A stretch of 34,910 nucleotides of DNA from CAZICM01 sp964537685 (lineage in GTDB: Bacteria > Myxococcota_A > Polyangia > Polyangiales > Polyangiaceae), in NCBI GenBank assembly GCA_964537685.1, contig CAZICM010000084.1, positions 1 to 34,910 on the forward strand, given 5' to 3'. A model generated the notes under the pieces. That model was not told where the DNA came from. It ran no database searches and worked only from the letters and a program-made list of their open reading frames with translations. Of this stretch, positions 23,553-32,663 are shown piece by piece. The translations under genes were made by a program, and so were the position numbers. Numbering within the stretch: position 1 is the stretch's first letter; every line of letters starts with the position of its first letter.

Positions 23553-24359
23553 TCAATTGCCCCCGGCACCGCCCATACCCCCAGAGCCACCCATACCCCC
23601 AATACCTCCGCACTCCTCCGCTCCTTGACAATCCGGGCATTCACAGCCCTCGTCGACGGCATCGCACAAGCCATTGTCTTTCCCGGAGCAATCCGAGCAT
23701 ATCGGGGTGGTCCGGCAATCATTGCAGAAACAGCCTTCAAATACATCGCATAGCCCATTCTCCAGGCAGCTTATGCATCGAGGCAATCCAACACAATCGA
23801 CACAATCACAGCTCTCGGTTTGCTCGCATACCCCGTTTGTTTCGCCTGACATTTCTCCGCCCGCGCCCCCGCCGCCACCCGGCGCATGGCAATTCACCGC
23901 GGCGCCTTGAGATTGCTTGCAGAAATCCATATCCTTGCAATCATCACAGCGGCAGCCCTCGAGATAAGGATCGCATAGGCCATCCGCCGTACAATTGACT
24001 TTTCCCGGGTCCTGGCAAAATAGATCGGTCATGCAATCGGCGCAAACACAATAATCGATCAGTGGGCCGCATATCCCATCATTTTGATCCGGACGATTGC
24101 ACAACTGTCGCTCGAAGCCGCCGTCGTTTCCAAAATTGCAATAGGCCGTTTGCCGGCAATCCTCACAATCACAGCCTTCTGTCGCTGTATCGCAAACCCC
24201 ATCGACCCATACCGAACAAGGCCCGCCTCCTTCATCCAAGCCGGCATCCTGCGAATCCGTCTCACTAAAGGTCCCACCACAGCTTCCGCCGGAGGAGCAG
24301 GCCGCCGCGCAAGCAAAACCCGTATAGATCGCTATTAAAATAGGAAATTGGATTCTCAT
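23553..24359 (-). CDS. Lipoprotein with six tandem Cys repeats
   Basis: 268 aa. The signal peptide ends near AAAC (about residue 21). Six tandem units follow the pattern [DN]G.C......C.C.DC.....C, the best being DGLCDPYLEGCRCDDC, NGLCDVFEGCFCNDC and NGLCDAVDEGCECPDC. A Gly-rich insert lies between the third and fourth, and a Gly/Met tail ends the protein. Each unit has five or six Cys, enough for two disulphides or a metal site. It is the last gene of the V4R operon and overlaps the previous gene by 4 bases (ATGA). Probably a surface protein; partner unknown. Confidence 0.75.
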   Translation of the reverse strand: MRIQFPILIAIYTGFACAAACSSGGSCGGTFSETDSQDAGLDEGGGPCSVWVDGVCDTATEGCDCEDCRQTAYCNFGNDGGFERQLCNRPDQNDGICGPLIDYCVCADCMTDLFCQDPGKVNCTADGLCDPYLEGCRCDDCKDMDFCKQSQGAAVNCHAPGGGGGAGGEMSGETNGVCEQTESCDCVDCVGLPRCISCLENGLCDVFEGCFCNDCRTTPICSDCSGKDNGLCDAVDEGCECPDCQGAEECGGIGGMGGSGGMGGAGGN

Positions 24360-26494
24360 AGTGTATACCCTAACCTTAACTCAAAGATCCCACGCACACC
24401 GCCCAAAGAATTCCCCCTGCTTCCGCCAACAAAGTCTGTATCGTGAGCATAGACATCATCGAAGAAAAGCATGCGGGCCCCTCCTTCAAGCGTCCAGCGG
24501 GGAATTGATTTAAGCCTGCCCTGCAAGAGAAGAAGGGCAGAAGCGGAAACATCTAGATCAGATACCCTAGAACTATCCGCAAACCACAATGGCGATCCAA
24601 AAATAATTCCTGGACCACCGCCGAGCGCAAGTTCCCCGCTATCGTTGTTAACGAGAACATAAAGGGCGGCTCCATCGACGATATGCCTCACATACCAGAC
24701 ATTCTGCGCCACCCTTGTCTGGCCATCCCGCGAAGGCAAACGCAGAGGATAATAATTCTGCGCACCAAACATAAAACTATAACGCCCCTCCACTGCCCAA
24801 GCGACTTCTGTAATAGGCCGCCAATGAACAGCCCCAGTGAGCATCACAGCCAGCTTCCATGGATCACTAAATTCATCACTCGAATAAACTGAATACTGAG
24901 CTGCACCTCCGCCATAGACACGGAATTTCCATTCCTCTTCAGCCCCCTTAGGACTCTCCAGCACAAGGCGCCCATTCTGAATGGAGGCAGAGCTTTCCGC
25001 ATACGTTCTATCGCCGATAAAGCGATAGCTCACAACATGGCCGCATTCAGCTCCCGCCATATCTATAGATACCTCATCTGGTATTTTGGTATTTGAGCCC
25101 TTCTCAAACACATAATAAAAAGGCTTGCCGCTGGCACCGAGAAATTGTATCTTATGAATTCCTGCTGCCCGCCTCCCAACCAGCAAGGCGGGCGACCAGC
25201 CGCCCTCATTCCACTTATGAAAATCCAGCATGACATGGCGGCGATCCAAAGGCACATAACCATCCAGCACTTGATTTCCATAACGGAGCTCCTCGGTCCA
25301 GGCCAAGTTCTCCAAGCCTAACTCTTTGTTACCCGTAAAGCGAACATGAGCCTCCAGATCAAAGGTATGGGACTTGGGCTCGCACCGATAATAGCAGATA
25401 CCGCTCCTGTTATCGGCGATCTGTAAAGCACACTTATCCTGATCGCCCTCGACAAGCGTAACGTCGGGGCACATCAGCCACTCGGTGATATGCTTTTTTG
25501 CCCCCGGATACATACAATGGCGCTTCCATTGAAAGGATATGCTTTTCTGCCTGAGCTTAATAAAAGGCGGCGGGGCAAAATCATACCACTGGCCAGAATA
25601 GGATTGAAAATTATGTTTATCACCGCTGCCTGTTTCAACCCACACGGTTCTGCGCTGGTTATGGCGCTCATAAGGCAAACCCACACGGATGGATCGGTTC
25701 GGGCCTACTTCAATCTGGTCGCAGACTCGCTTCCCTATCTTATCCTCTGGATCGGCTGACAGCCACACGGAAGCCGCGGCTGAGCCCGCATAGGAAGGAA
25801 GAATCAGTTCATGCACTTGACAGCGTGATATTAGCGGAAGCCTGGCTTTCTTATTCTCAATGGCCCGCACTTCGCTTTCGGCATAGTGTCCCCCGGCGAT
25901 AACCGCATATGTGCGCATCTCCGCGGCTGATTTAATATAGTTTAAATTAAAGGTCACTTTGTTCTTGTTTAGGCTGACATCGGTAATATAGGGCTGCGTG
26001 AGCATATCTTCATTCTTCGTGGAAACTCCATATACGCGGAGAATCACAATGCGATTGTTTATCTTTCTATCGGCACTATTCCCTGTGCATTCGATGAAGT
26101 AATGTTTTTTTTGGTCGGCGGTTTCAAGGTGAAATTCCGGACTGCAAAACTGTTCATTGCGTTCGCAGCGATCGATCGACTCCGTGCCAATGCTCAGCTT
26201 CTCATCTGTATTTAACCCGCTCCTGTTTTCATAGCCCGCCCACACTTCCTGCAGCCAGGAATTGCCCACAGGCGGCTTTAACTCCCCGGAAGTCGGCGAC
26301 TTCAAATCGCTAATCACACAGATATCACTCGGAAATTCATCGACCTTGCTCTCCAAATCAACGGTAATCAGCTCCTGACGAACGCCGGATGGAACCGGCG
26401 GCTCCGCGGCCTGAGCAACAACGCCCCGCAACAATACCGCCGCTGGCACGGACAACAAGAACCGCCATATCTTTCTGCGATATCTCATGGGCAT
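24356..26494 (-). CDS. Exported protein with probable C-terminal outer-membrane barrel
   Basis: 712 aa. A basic signal peptide ends about residue 30 (VVAQAAEPP). Residues 35-530 are beta-rich with scattered Cys and no known family. From about 540 to the end alternating hydrophobic/aromatic strands (EVAWAVEGRYSFMFGAQNYY, GAALYVLVNN, LALGGGPGIIFG, ASALLLLQGR, GIFELRLGYTL) look like an outer-membrane beta-barrel of perhaps eight strands. The last residue is Leu, not the usual Phe/Tyr. It overlaps its neighbours by 10 and 4 bases. It may be the outer-membrane end of an assembly with the next protein. Confidence 0.65.
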   Translation of the reverse strand: MPMRYRRKIWRFLLSVPAAVLLRGVVAQAAEPPVPSGVRQELITVDLESKVDEFPSDICVISDLKSPTSGELKPPVGNSWLQEVWAGYENRSGLNTDEKLSIGTESIDRCERNEQFCSPEFHLETADQKKHYFIECTGNSADRKINNRIVILRVYGVSTKNEDMLTQPYITDVSLNKNKVTFNLNYIKSAAEMRTYAVIAGGHYAESEVRAIENKKARLPLISRCQVHELILPSYAGSAAASVWLSADPEDKIGKRVCDQIEVGPNRSIRVGLPYERHNQRRTVWVETGSGDKHNFQSYSGQWYDFAPPPFIKLRQKSISFQWKRHCMYPGAKKHITEWLMCPDVTLVEGDQDKCALQIADNRSGICYYRCEPKSHTFDLEAHVRFTGNKELGLENLAWTEELRYGNQVLDGYVPLDRRHVMLDFHKWNEGGWSPALLVGRRAAGIHKIQFLGASGKPFYYVFEKGSNTKIPDEVSIDMAGAECGHVVSYRFIGDRTYAESSASIQNGRLVLESPKGAEEEWKFRVYGGGAAQYSVYSSDEFSDPWKLAVMLTGAVHWRPITEVAWAVEGRYSFMFGAQNYYPLRLPSRDGQTRVAQNVWYVRHIVDGAALYVLVNNDSGELALGGGPGIIFGSPLWFADSSRVSDLDVSASALLLLQGRLKSIPRWTLEGGARMLFFDDVYAHDTDFVGGSRGNSLGGVRGIFELRLGYTL

Positions 26495-28611
26495 CTTCCA
26501 TTTTCAGTTTTCTTCAAACCCCTGCATTCATCGAGCGGCCTTTGAACCAGGCCCGCCTTTCCGGCTTTGCAGTCCGCAAACTCAATGATCGGGCTGCTTT
26601 TTGGATCGCCCCAATACTGCGGACATACAAAACAGCATTGCGGTTTAGACGGCTCGCAGTATTCAAGCGTTCCTTTGGTGGTATCCACCCATAGCCTTCG
26701 CCCATCCGCTGCAAGTATCCGCTTTCTCTTGTCGCACTGCTCATCCTTTGTGTGATCAGCAAAAATATCTGAAGGCAGGCACAGCCATATCACTTTCTCG
26801 GATATCGTCTTCTTCCCCCGCCTCATCTTCCATTCGCCAAATGCCCAGTTGGCGCTGGCCTTATCATCGTCCGGCGCCCCATCCCATATCACTTCAGAAT
26901 GAAGCCCCTGTAACGCATCCGTCCCCAAGATCATCAGTGTATCCGCCCCGGAAGGACATTTTACTTTCCACGATTGATCGTTCCAGCTTATCTTAACCGA
27001 TGCATTTCCAAACAATCCCTGGGTAAACCCCAAACGATCCCCCATCGCCATATCCGAAAGCTCAAACGCCGCCTCCTGCTCACCCCTCACAAGAACCGCA
27101 AACTTGCCCAGCGAAACGATATCCTCCACCGTTTCACATCCGCCGGCCCTCAGCCCTATTTTCTTTGGATCACCCTGCTCCAGCTTTATAAAACCGGCCC
27201 TCGTCGAAGGCGGCTCCTTATCCCATGGACAGGATGCGTTGCTCATCGCCACCTTCCTATTCTCGCCGAGTTTCTGCAAGTCCAGCGGCTTACCGATATC
27301 GCCAGTATAGCTCGCCCGGATATCAATGCAGTCGTCTGGAATGCATACAGGAATACCGACTTTCGATCCTCTTCCTTTCACCATCGATTCGGATACATGC
27401 TCATATTTTTCGCCATCCCGCCTGCATTCAATGCGAAATTCCGCGCCCGAATCATTAGCAACTTCGGTTTCAAGAACAATAAGCGATAGATTGGCTTCCT
27501 TGGGCGCCTTGCACTGAACGGTTCCACTGGATAAATCATTTTTCCAGGTCCAGCGGGCCACACCGCCAAAAGGCTTCGCCTTCAAGCTGGCATCGGCAAG
27601 CGCTTTTTCGTTAAGATCAAACTCCTGCTCTTCATTCACCGAACAGTCACCGCTATCCAGCATCAATTCAAAACTTGCTTTTGCATCTTCCGCTTCCCAT
27701 GCTCTTTTATTGCAATCAACAATCATTCTCGGCGGATCCAATTTGCTCCAAAAAGAACGCTCCGAGCTATCTTCGCTCAGCTTAAAGATCTCCTCATCTT
27801 CCTTCTCAAGCCGGATATCCGAAAAGAACCGGAACACATAGGCTGTCTTCTCTTTGCTCTCTGCACCCAAAGATACCGAATAGCCCTCCAGCCGGGGATT
27901 GCCTGCCTTGGTCTTGTTCTCAATCTCCGTTATCGCTAGAGGAGGAACAAGCATGGCCACCAGCAACACGGCCAGCGCAGGAATCACCGAATACCTCTCC
28001 CATAGCTTTAATGCTCCGTCCCGCCCCGGCGACGACTCCCTCACCCATTCAATCAGCTTATCTAAAACTGTTATGGATACCCCACCGAAAAGCAGTGAAC
28101 CAATAACCGTCAGCATTTGCGTCAGCTTCTCCGGCACACTCTGCTCGGGCAGCGCCAATGCCCGCCTCAGAATATCCCAGCGCCACCACAGCACAGCTAT
28201 GCTCGATATCAAGCACGCAAGCGCGCCGATCATTAAATTTATCCTCGAGACCAACAGAATGCTCTCGGTGTGAAGCGCAGCCGCCTCGCTGTCTTCCCCA
28301 TCCTTCAGCGTCAGCGTTAGCCTCGTATAACCCCATGCATAAATCCTTATCCCAGCGGCTTCCGAGATAAGCGTATCCATACTCTCAAACCCTAGCCGCT
28401 TCACCAGCACCGGCCGCTTCCGGCGAACCACGCCCCCCAAATAATCAGCCTGCTCAAGATAAGCGAACAGCTCCGTGCATTCGCTGGGTATCTCCTCCGC
28501 GCCAATCTGAAAACGCCAAACAATACCTTCAGCGCGAACATAGGGAATTCCCTTTGCCCACCCATCCACAACCTCGCGATGCCCTTCCAGCGGCCGTATG
28601 GTCACCTTCAC
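26485..28611 (-). CDS. Three-TM membrane protein with large Cys-containing ectodomain
   Basis: 708 aa from a GTG at 28611. This start is chosen because AAGGAGGGG lies just upstream and the overlap with the previous stop is the coupling motif GTGA; a longer frame from 28740 exists. The first 115 residues are soluble. Three TM segments follow (LLVSRINLMIGALACLISSI, MLTVIGSLLFGGVSITVL, VIPALAVLLVAMLVPPLAI, within about 120-245). About 460 residues of beta-rich, Cys-bearing sequence follow, probably periplasmic. No family recognised. Its position between a Cys lipoprotein and a putative outer-membrane protein suggests an inner-membrane component of one complex. Confidence 0.75.
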   Translation of the reverse strand: MKVTIRPLEGHREVVDGWAKGIPYVRAEGIVWRFQIGAEEIPSECTELFAYLEQADYLGGVVRRKRPVLVKRLGFESMDTLISEAAGIRIYAWGYTRLTLTLKDGEDSEAAALHTESILLVSRINLMIGALACLISSIAVLWWRWDILRRALALPEQSVPEKLTQMLTVIGSLLFGGVSITVLDKLIEWVRESSPGRDGALKLWERYSVIPALAVLLVAMLVPPLAITEIENKTKAGNPRLEGYSVSLGAESKEKTAYVFRFFSDIRLEKEDEEIFKLSEDSSERSFWSKLDPPRMIVDCNKRAWEAEDAKASFELMLDSGDCSVNEEQEFDLNEKALADASLKAKPFGGVARWTWKNDLSSGTVQCKAPKEANLSLIVLETEVANDSGAEFRIECRRDGEKYEHVSESMVKGRGSKVGIPVCIPDDCIDIRASYTGDIGKPLDLQKLGENRKVAMSNASCPWDKEPPSTRAGFIKLEQGDPKKIGLRAGGCETVEDIVSLGKFAVLVRGEQEAAFELSDMAMGDRLGFTQGLFGNASVKISWNDQSWKVKCPSGADTLMILGTDALQGLHSEVIWDGAPDDDKASANWAFGEWKMRRGKKTISEKVIWLCLPSDIFADHTKDEQCDKRKRILAADGRRLWVDTTKGTLEYCEPSKPQCCFVCPQYWGDPKSSPIIEFADCKAGKAGLVQRPLDECRGLKKTENGRCP

Positions 28612-29795
28612 GGCTCCCCTCCTTCTTCTCCGCTGGACCCCAGCTCCATATCCGCCAAATCCCGGCGATCGCAGGCATAAATGCATACGCCCACATAAGA
28701 ACTTATGGTTGCCACGCCCTGAGGCTTCATATGCATACACTGCGCAACCGGCTCCTCACAGCCGCTATCGGGCTCGCGCGCCGGACAATCGCGCGCCGTC
28801 ACACAGCGGGGACGGCATTCCCCATAATAACAACTGCCCAAAGGTGGCACCCCGGCCGGCCCCCCATTCGCCTCCGGTAAAATGCATGTTTCCGCTATAA
28901 TATCTTTGTCCCCGGCCGGACAAGTTTCCAACACAGATCCGGATATCTTTTTTAATTGATCCCCATCCAGCGGCACTAGCCTCGTCGCCCCCACCAAACC
29001 CACATCGTCATAAGCCCAGCACCCTACACTGATATCGGTTAGCGTCCTCGCCGCCAGCTCTTGAATCCTATTCGCCGCAGCGCACTCAGCTCCCCTCTCC
29101 TTTAGCGTGTCCCCTTCCACCTTCGCCGTAAATACAAAAGGCGTATCCTCTCCGCCCAAGGAAGCTTTGAGCGATGATATCTGAGGCTGCCCGGACAGCG
29201 AGCAGCGATTATAGTTCACAATACGACCAACAGACTGATTTGTAAAATCGCAGCCCCATGGACGCACATCCGGCGCACACAAAAACAAAGCGCAGGCCAC
29301 ATACCAAGCTTCCGCCGGAGGAATAAATCGAAACCCATTGCTGCCTTCAATGCGCTCCAGCAAAAACTCATTCGCCCCAAACCCATTGATCAGCGCCGCT
29401 TCATTGCGATCTTTTGCTATTTGGCAGCGGGTATTCGGAATGCTTTTATCTTTTAACGGCACGCACGCAGAATATTCGCCTTCAAGCGCATCTTTTTCCT
29501 CGCCCAGACATACCGTCCCGGCCGGGCATTCGGCATCGCTTCGGCAACCCACAAGCCGCACACAATGATCGCCCGTTAATTGCGTGTCATCATGTATCTT
29601 GCACGGACATTCATCGGCAACCGCGCAATCCGCCGGCTCATAGAGGCTCGATAGGCACACCTGCTTATCACAAGCCTTTACGCATAAACTCAGCACCCCC
29701 AGCGCGGCCAATCCCGAGGCCCTGGACCACAGCGATGCCCGTCTCCGCGCCCGCTTTCCACCCCGTACCTCACCCGCGCCTTGCTCATTCATCAT
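28608..29795 (-). CDS. Cys-rich lipoprotein
   Basis: 395 aa. A basic N-terminus and hydrophobic leader end at VKAC (about residue 42), a likely lipobox with a long n-region. The true start could be a few codons inside. The mature protein has clustered Cys at both ends (DKQVC, CAVADECPC, CRSDAECPAGTVC; then CYYGECRPRCVTARDCPA, CIYAC) and a mostly Cys-poor central domain (about 130-290). The pattern C..D..CP.GT.C occurs in many myxobacterial secreted proteins. It lies 54 bases after the kinase and overlaps the next gene by 4 bases. Function unknown. Confidence 0.7.
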   Translation of the reverse strand: MMNEQGAGEVRGGKRARRRASLWSRASGLAALGVLSLCVKACDKQVCLSSLYEPADCAVADECPCKIHDDTQLTGDHCVRLVGCRSDAECPAGTVCLGEEKDALEGEYSACVPLKDKSIPNTRCQIAKDRNEAALINGFGANEFLLERIEGSNGFRFIPPAEAWYVACALFLCAPDVRPWGCDFTNQSVGRIVNYNRCSLSGQPQISSLKASLGGEDTPFVFTAKVEGDTLKERGAECAAANRIQELAARTLTDISVGCWAYDDVGLVGATRLVPLDGDQLKKISGSVLETCPAGDKDIIAETCILPEANGGPAGVPPLGSCYYGECRPRCVTARDCPAREPDSGCEEPVAQCMHMKPQGVATISSYVGVCIYACDRRDLADMELGSSGEEGGEP

Positions 29796-29849
29796 CTGCC
29801 TGCCTAGGCATCAGAGCAAAACGCATGCCTCCAAAATATCTATCGAGGC

Positions 29850-31325
29850 TTAACCATCCCCCGCAAGCTTCTTCTTCAGCTTACGCACATTCACGTCATA
29901 CGAACGATTGCCCGGATCCAGCTTCAGCGCAAGTTCCCATTCCTTAAGCGCCTCATCGTGCAATCCCTTCCTCGTAAGCTGCAAACCCCGCTCAAAATGA
30001 ACCGTCGCCTCATCGCTGCCAGGGCTTCTATCAGCGCTCACAGGCTGAGAATGCGTCGTTACCGGCGTATCGCCTGTCTTTACACCCGTCGTATCGTCTA
30101 ACTGTCTATGCTTTATTGCTGCGGAGCGCGCCGCCTCCGCCCATGCATGCTTCTTTCCCGACGAACGGCTCGCATCCGACCCAGGATCACTCCGGCGCTC
30201 GATTTCTTTTTCTTTTTCCTTTTCGGGAGCAACACTCGTTCTCGACTCCCTCGATCGGTACGATAGCGTTTTTGGCGAAGTCAATTCGTCGGCCGCGGGC
30301 TTTGGCACGACAGGCGAATCCATAGCCGGCTCGGAAACAAGATGCTTGGATATCATCATCGGCCGGCTTGAATGAACCTCGTAATCCTCTCTAAATAAGT
30401 CTCTAACAAACTCTCCCATCTCATGAGGAGAACGGCTGCCTCCCCATTTCACCAAAAAGTCATCGACCCGCCTCTGAAGCAATGCCGCATCAGCTACGCG
30501 CGCCCCAGGATCGCGCTCCAGCGCATCCAGCACAATACGCTCCAGCTCCCAGGGCACTTGATCACAGATATGCGATGGAGGATGGGGCACCGTTTGAATA
30601 ATCTGCCACATCATATCCAAAATATTCTTGCCCTGATAGGGCCGCACACCCGTCAATAGCTCATACATCATCACGCCAATGGCAAAAATATCCGTGCGCC
30701 TGTCCACCTTCCCCTCAAACGCCTCGGGCGCCATATAGGCATGCTTTCCCTTAATACTCCCCGTCCGTATCGCCGCCGTCCCCGTGTCCGCCTTGGCCAC
30801 CCCAAAATCCAATACCTTCACCATACCATTGTAGGATACCATGATATTCTCGGGACTAATATCCCGGTGCACCAGCCCCAAAAACCTCCCGGCCTCGTCC
30901 CGGAGCTCGTGCGCATAATGCAATCCCTGGCATACCGCACTCATCACCTGAAGCACAAACCACTGAGGCAAGATATTTTGCCTGGCCCGGTGCGCCTTTA
31001 CAATTTGCCTCAGCGTCTTGCCCGGCACATGCTCCATCGCAATATAGTAATGGCCGCCGCATTCTCCTAAATCAAAAATCTGAACGATATTGGGATGATT
31101 TAGCCCAGAGGCCACCAATGCCTCCTGAATAAACATCTTCGTAAACTCGGGATTCTCGGCCAGCGAAGGCAATATCGTTTTGATGACGACTTGCTTGCGG
31201 AAACCGCTTACACCGGTGGCCTGGGCCAGCCACACCTCGGCCATACCTCCGCTTGCGAGCCTCGAGCTGATCTCATAACGGCCAAGCGTCACTCCAGGCT
31301 CAAGATGTACCGCGGCGTTTCCCAT
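29850..31325 (-). CDS. Cytosolic Ser/Thr protein kinase with C-terminal TPR
   Basis: 491 aa. Active-looking Hanks kinase: Gly-rich loop ASGGMAEV, Lys49, Glu68, HRD 153-155 in the HRDISPEN form, DFG 173-175 and YMAPEAFEGK. A long charged and disordered linker (about 325-445) includes KEKEKEKE-like stretches. A TPR-like pair of helices closes the protein (about 445-485: HFERGLQLTRKGLHDEALKE). There is no TM, unlike kinases A and B, so it is cytosolic. It starts 3 bases after the membrane Roadblock gene. The TPR tail and that neighbour suggest recruitment to a membrane Roadblock platform (inference). Confidence 0.9.
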   Translation of the reverse strand: MGNAAVHLEPGVTLGRYEISSRLASGGMAEVWLAQATGVSGFRKQVVIKTILPSLAENPEFTKMFIQEALVASGLNHPNIVQIFDLGECGGHYYIAMEHVPGKTLRQIVKAHRARQNILPQWFVLQVMSAVCQGLHYAHELRDEAGRFLGLVHRDISPENIMVSYNGMVKVLDFGVAKADTGTAAIRTGSIKGKHAYMAPEAFEGKVDRRTDIFAIGVMMYELLTGVRPYQGKNILDMMWQIIQTVPHPPSHICDQVPWELERIVLDALERDPGARVADAALLQRRVDDFLVKWGGSRSPHEMGEFVRDLFREDYEVHSSRPMMISKHLVSEPAMDSPVVPKPAADELTSPKTLSYRSRESRTSVAPEKEKEKEIERRSDPGSDASRSSGKKHAWAEAARSAAIKHRQLDDTTGVKTGDTPVTTHSQPVSADRSPGSDEATVHFERGLQLTRKGLHDEALKEWELALKLDPGNRSYDVNVRKLKKKLAGDG

Positions 31326-31328
31326 ATC

Positions 31329-32258
31329 CTAGCCTGTATGATGGGCATCCATCACCCTGGTTAATTTCTTCAGCGAACGCTCAATCTCCGAGCCCGGATT
31401 CTGCCCTCCAACACTGAGCGCCGCAATGGCCAAGCGATCTTTTCCATACGTAAATAAGCGGCAGGCCAGCAGCACATTCTTCTGATCGATAATACCAATC
31501 GAGCGGGGCATACCCAAAGGCAGCAGCGAATGCGCCTTTGCCCCAAGCTCGGTCATTGAACAAGCCAATACCGAAAGCGCCTCGTGATAGGCCGAATCCC
31601 CGGACGCCGATAACAAAAGCCCCTCTTCATCGGCCACCACCATCGAACGCGCCTTTCCCGAGGAGGTAACGGCCGATAAACACTCATCCATCGTCGTCCC
31701 CATCAGCGCCGCGCTCTCGGGGAGCCGGCTTCTTAGCGTATGGGGCGCGGGCGGCTCTTCGATATTTAAACCCGCTGAAAATACAAGCTCCTCCAACTGC
31801 TTTATCTGCTCCCGCGCCTGGCTTAGCTCTTTCTCTATCCGATCTTTATCCCTTAGCTTCTCCTTCAACACCGCTACCTCGTCCGCATAATGCTCCAGCT
31901 CGTCGGTACGCCTCTTTAGCACGGCCACTTTTAGATCGGAAATATCGGTCTTCTCATTCATCGCCTGGGTCTTGATATTATCATCATCATCATCGGCATT
32001 AGCGCTCCGGTGCGAATCACCCCCCGCAGCCATTTGACTCTCCAGCCCAAAAATTTCCTCGCGCAGCGCCCGCGCCTCTTTCATCAATCTATCGTTCTTG
32101 GACTGCGTCTCCCGCAATTGAGCCGATAGCTCCTCTTCCTTTGCCAAACGCATCCGCTCCCCGGACTCGATTGTCCACAAGGCCCGCACATAATAGCCCG
32201 CCATGAAAAAGGCCGCGGCCCCAAACACCGAAAGCAGAATCAAGAGCCAGACAAACAT
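31329..32258 (-). CDS. Membrane-anchored coiled-coil protein with Roadblock/LC7-like domain
   Basis: 309 aa. One N-terminal TM (about 1-28), then a Glu/Lys/Arg-rich coiled coil in two parts (about 35-80 and 105-160) separated by an Asp-rich stretch. A C-terminal domain (about 185-300) has Roadblock/LC7 features: MVVADEEGLLLSASGD, then SVLACSMTELGAKAHSLL, a closing beta sheet (LACRLFTYGKDRLAIAALSV) and a final helix. Roadblock domains act as platforms or activators for MglA-type GTPases. It lies 9 bases after the small Roadblock gene and 3 before a kinase gene, so it probably tethers both to the membrane. Confidence 0.75.
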   Translation of the reverse strand: MFVWLLILLSVFGAAAFFMAGYYVRALWTIESGERMRLAKEEELSAQLRETQSKNDRLMKEARALREEIFGLESQMAAGGDSHRSANADDDDDNIKTQAMNEKTDISDLKVAVLKRRTDELEHYADEVAVLKEKLRDKDRIEKELSQAREQIKQLEELVFSAGLNIEEPPAPHTLRSRLPESAALMGTTMDECLSAVTSSGKARSMVVADEEGLLLSASGDSAYHEALSVLACSMTELGAKAHSLLPLGMPRSIGIIDQKNVLLACRLFTYGKDRLAIAALSVGGQNPGSEIERSLKKLTRVMDAHHTG

Positions 32259-32267
32259 AATTCAACC

Positions 32268-32639
32268 TTATAATAACCGGGTAAGCTCCGCCGCCCGCTG
32301 TCTCGCCTCCATAAAAATCAGCCCGAGCTTAGCCTGGCGCGTCGTTAGAATCACCAATACCTCCTGATCGGTCAGCGCATTGGCAATCACATAGCCATCC
32401 TTCGCCCGGATATAAGCCTGCTCCATATCCGAATTCATCATCTCCCTAGAAATCCGCTCCCCCACACCGAGCAGCGTCGCCGCCATACCAGAAACCAACT
32501 CTTCATCGATTTCGGCAGGAAGCAGCGAAGCCACAATAAACCCATCCGATGTCAAGATGGCCGAACCAATCACATCCGCCGAAGCCTGCCGGAGCGTCCG
32601 AAGAACGTCCCGGATTCTGTCCACGCGTGTTTCTCCCAC
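32268..32639 (-). CDS. Roadblock/LC7 domain protein (MglB-like)
   Basis: 123 aa, a single Roadblock domain over its whole length: helix 1 (RIRDVLRTLRQASADVIGSA), strand and turn ILTSDGFIVASLLP, helix 2 (ELVSGMAATLLGVGERISRE), sheet (AYIRAKDGYVIANAL, EVLVILTT) and a C-terminal helix. MglB, the best known member, is the activating protein of MglA. The only GTPase of that type in the window is at 7670-8266, in another operon. It lies 24 bases after the V4R gene. Direct pairing is not shown. Confidence 0.85.
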   Translation of the reverse strand: MGETRVDRIRDVLRTLRQASADVIGSAILTSDGFIVASLLPAEIDEELVSGMAATLLGVGERISREMMNSDMEQAYIRAKDGYVIANALTDQEVLVILTTRQAKLGLIFMEARQRAAELTRLL

Positions 32640-32663
32640 AAGCCATTCTCCATCGGTAAAAGT

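Noticed and set aside
28612..28740. Longer start of the three-TM membrane protein
   Set aside because: The added 43 residues come from the end of the Cys-rich lipoprotein gene in another frame. The GTG at 28611 has a strong ribosome-binding site and the common GTGA overlap.
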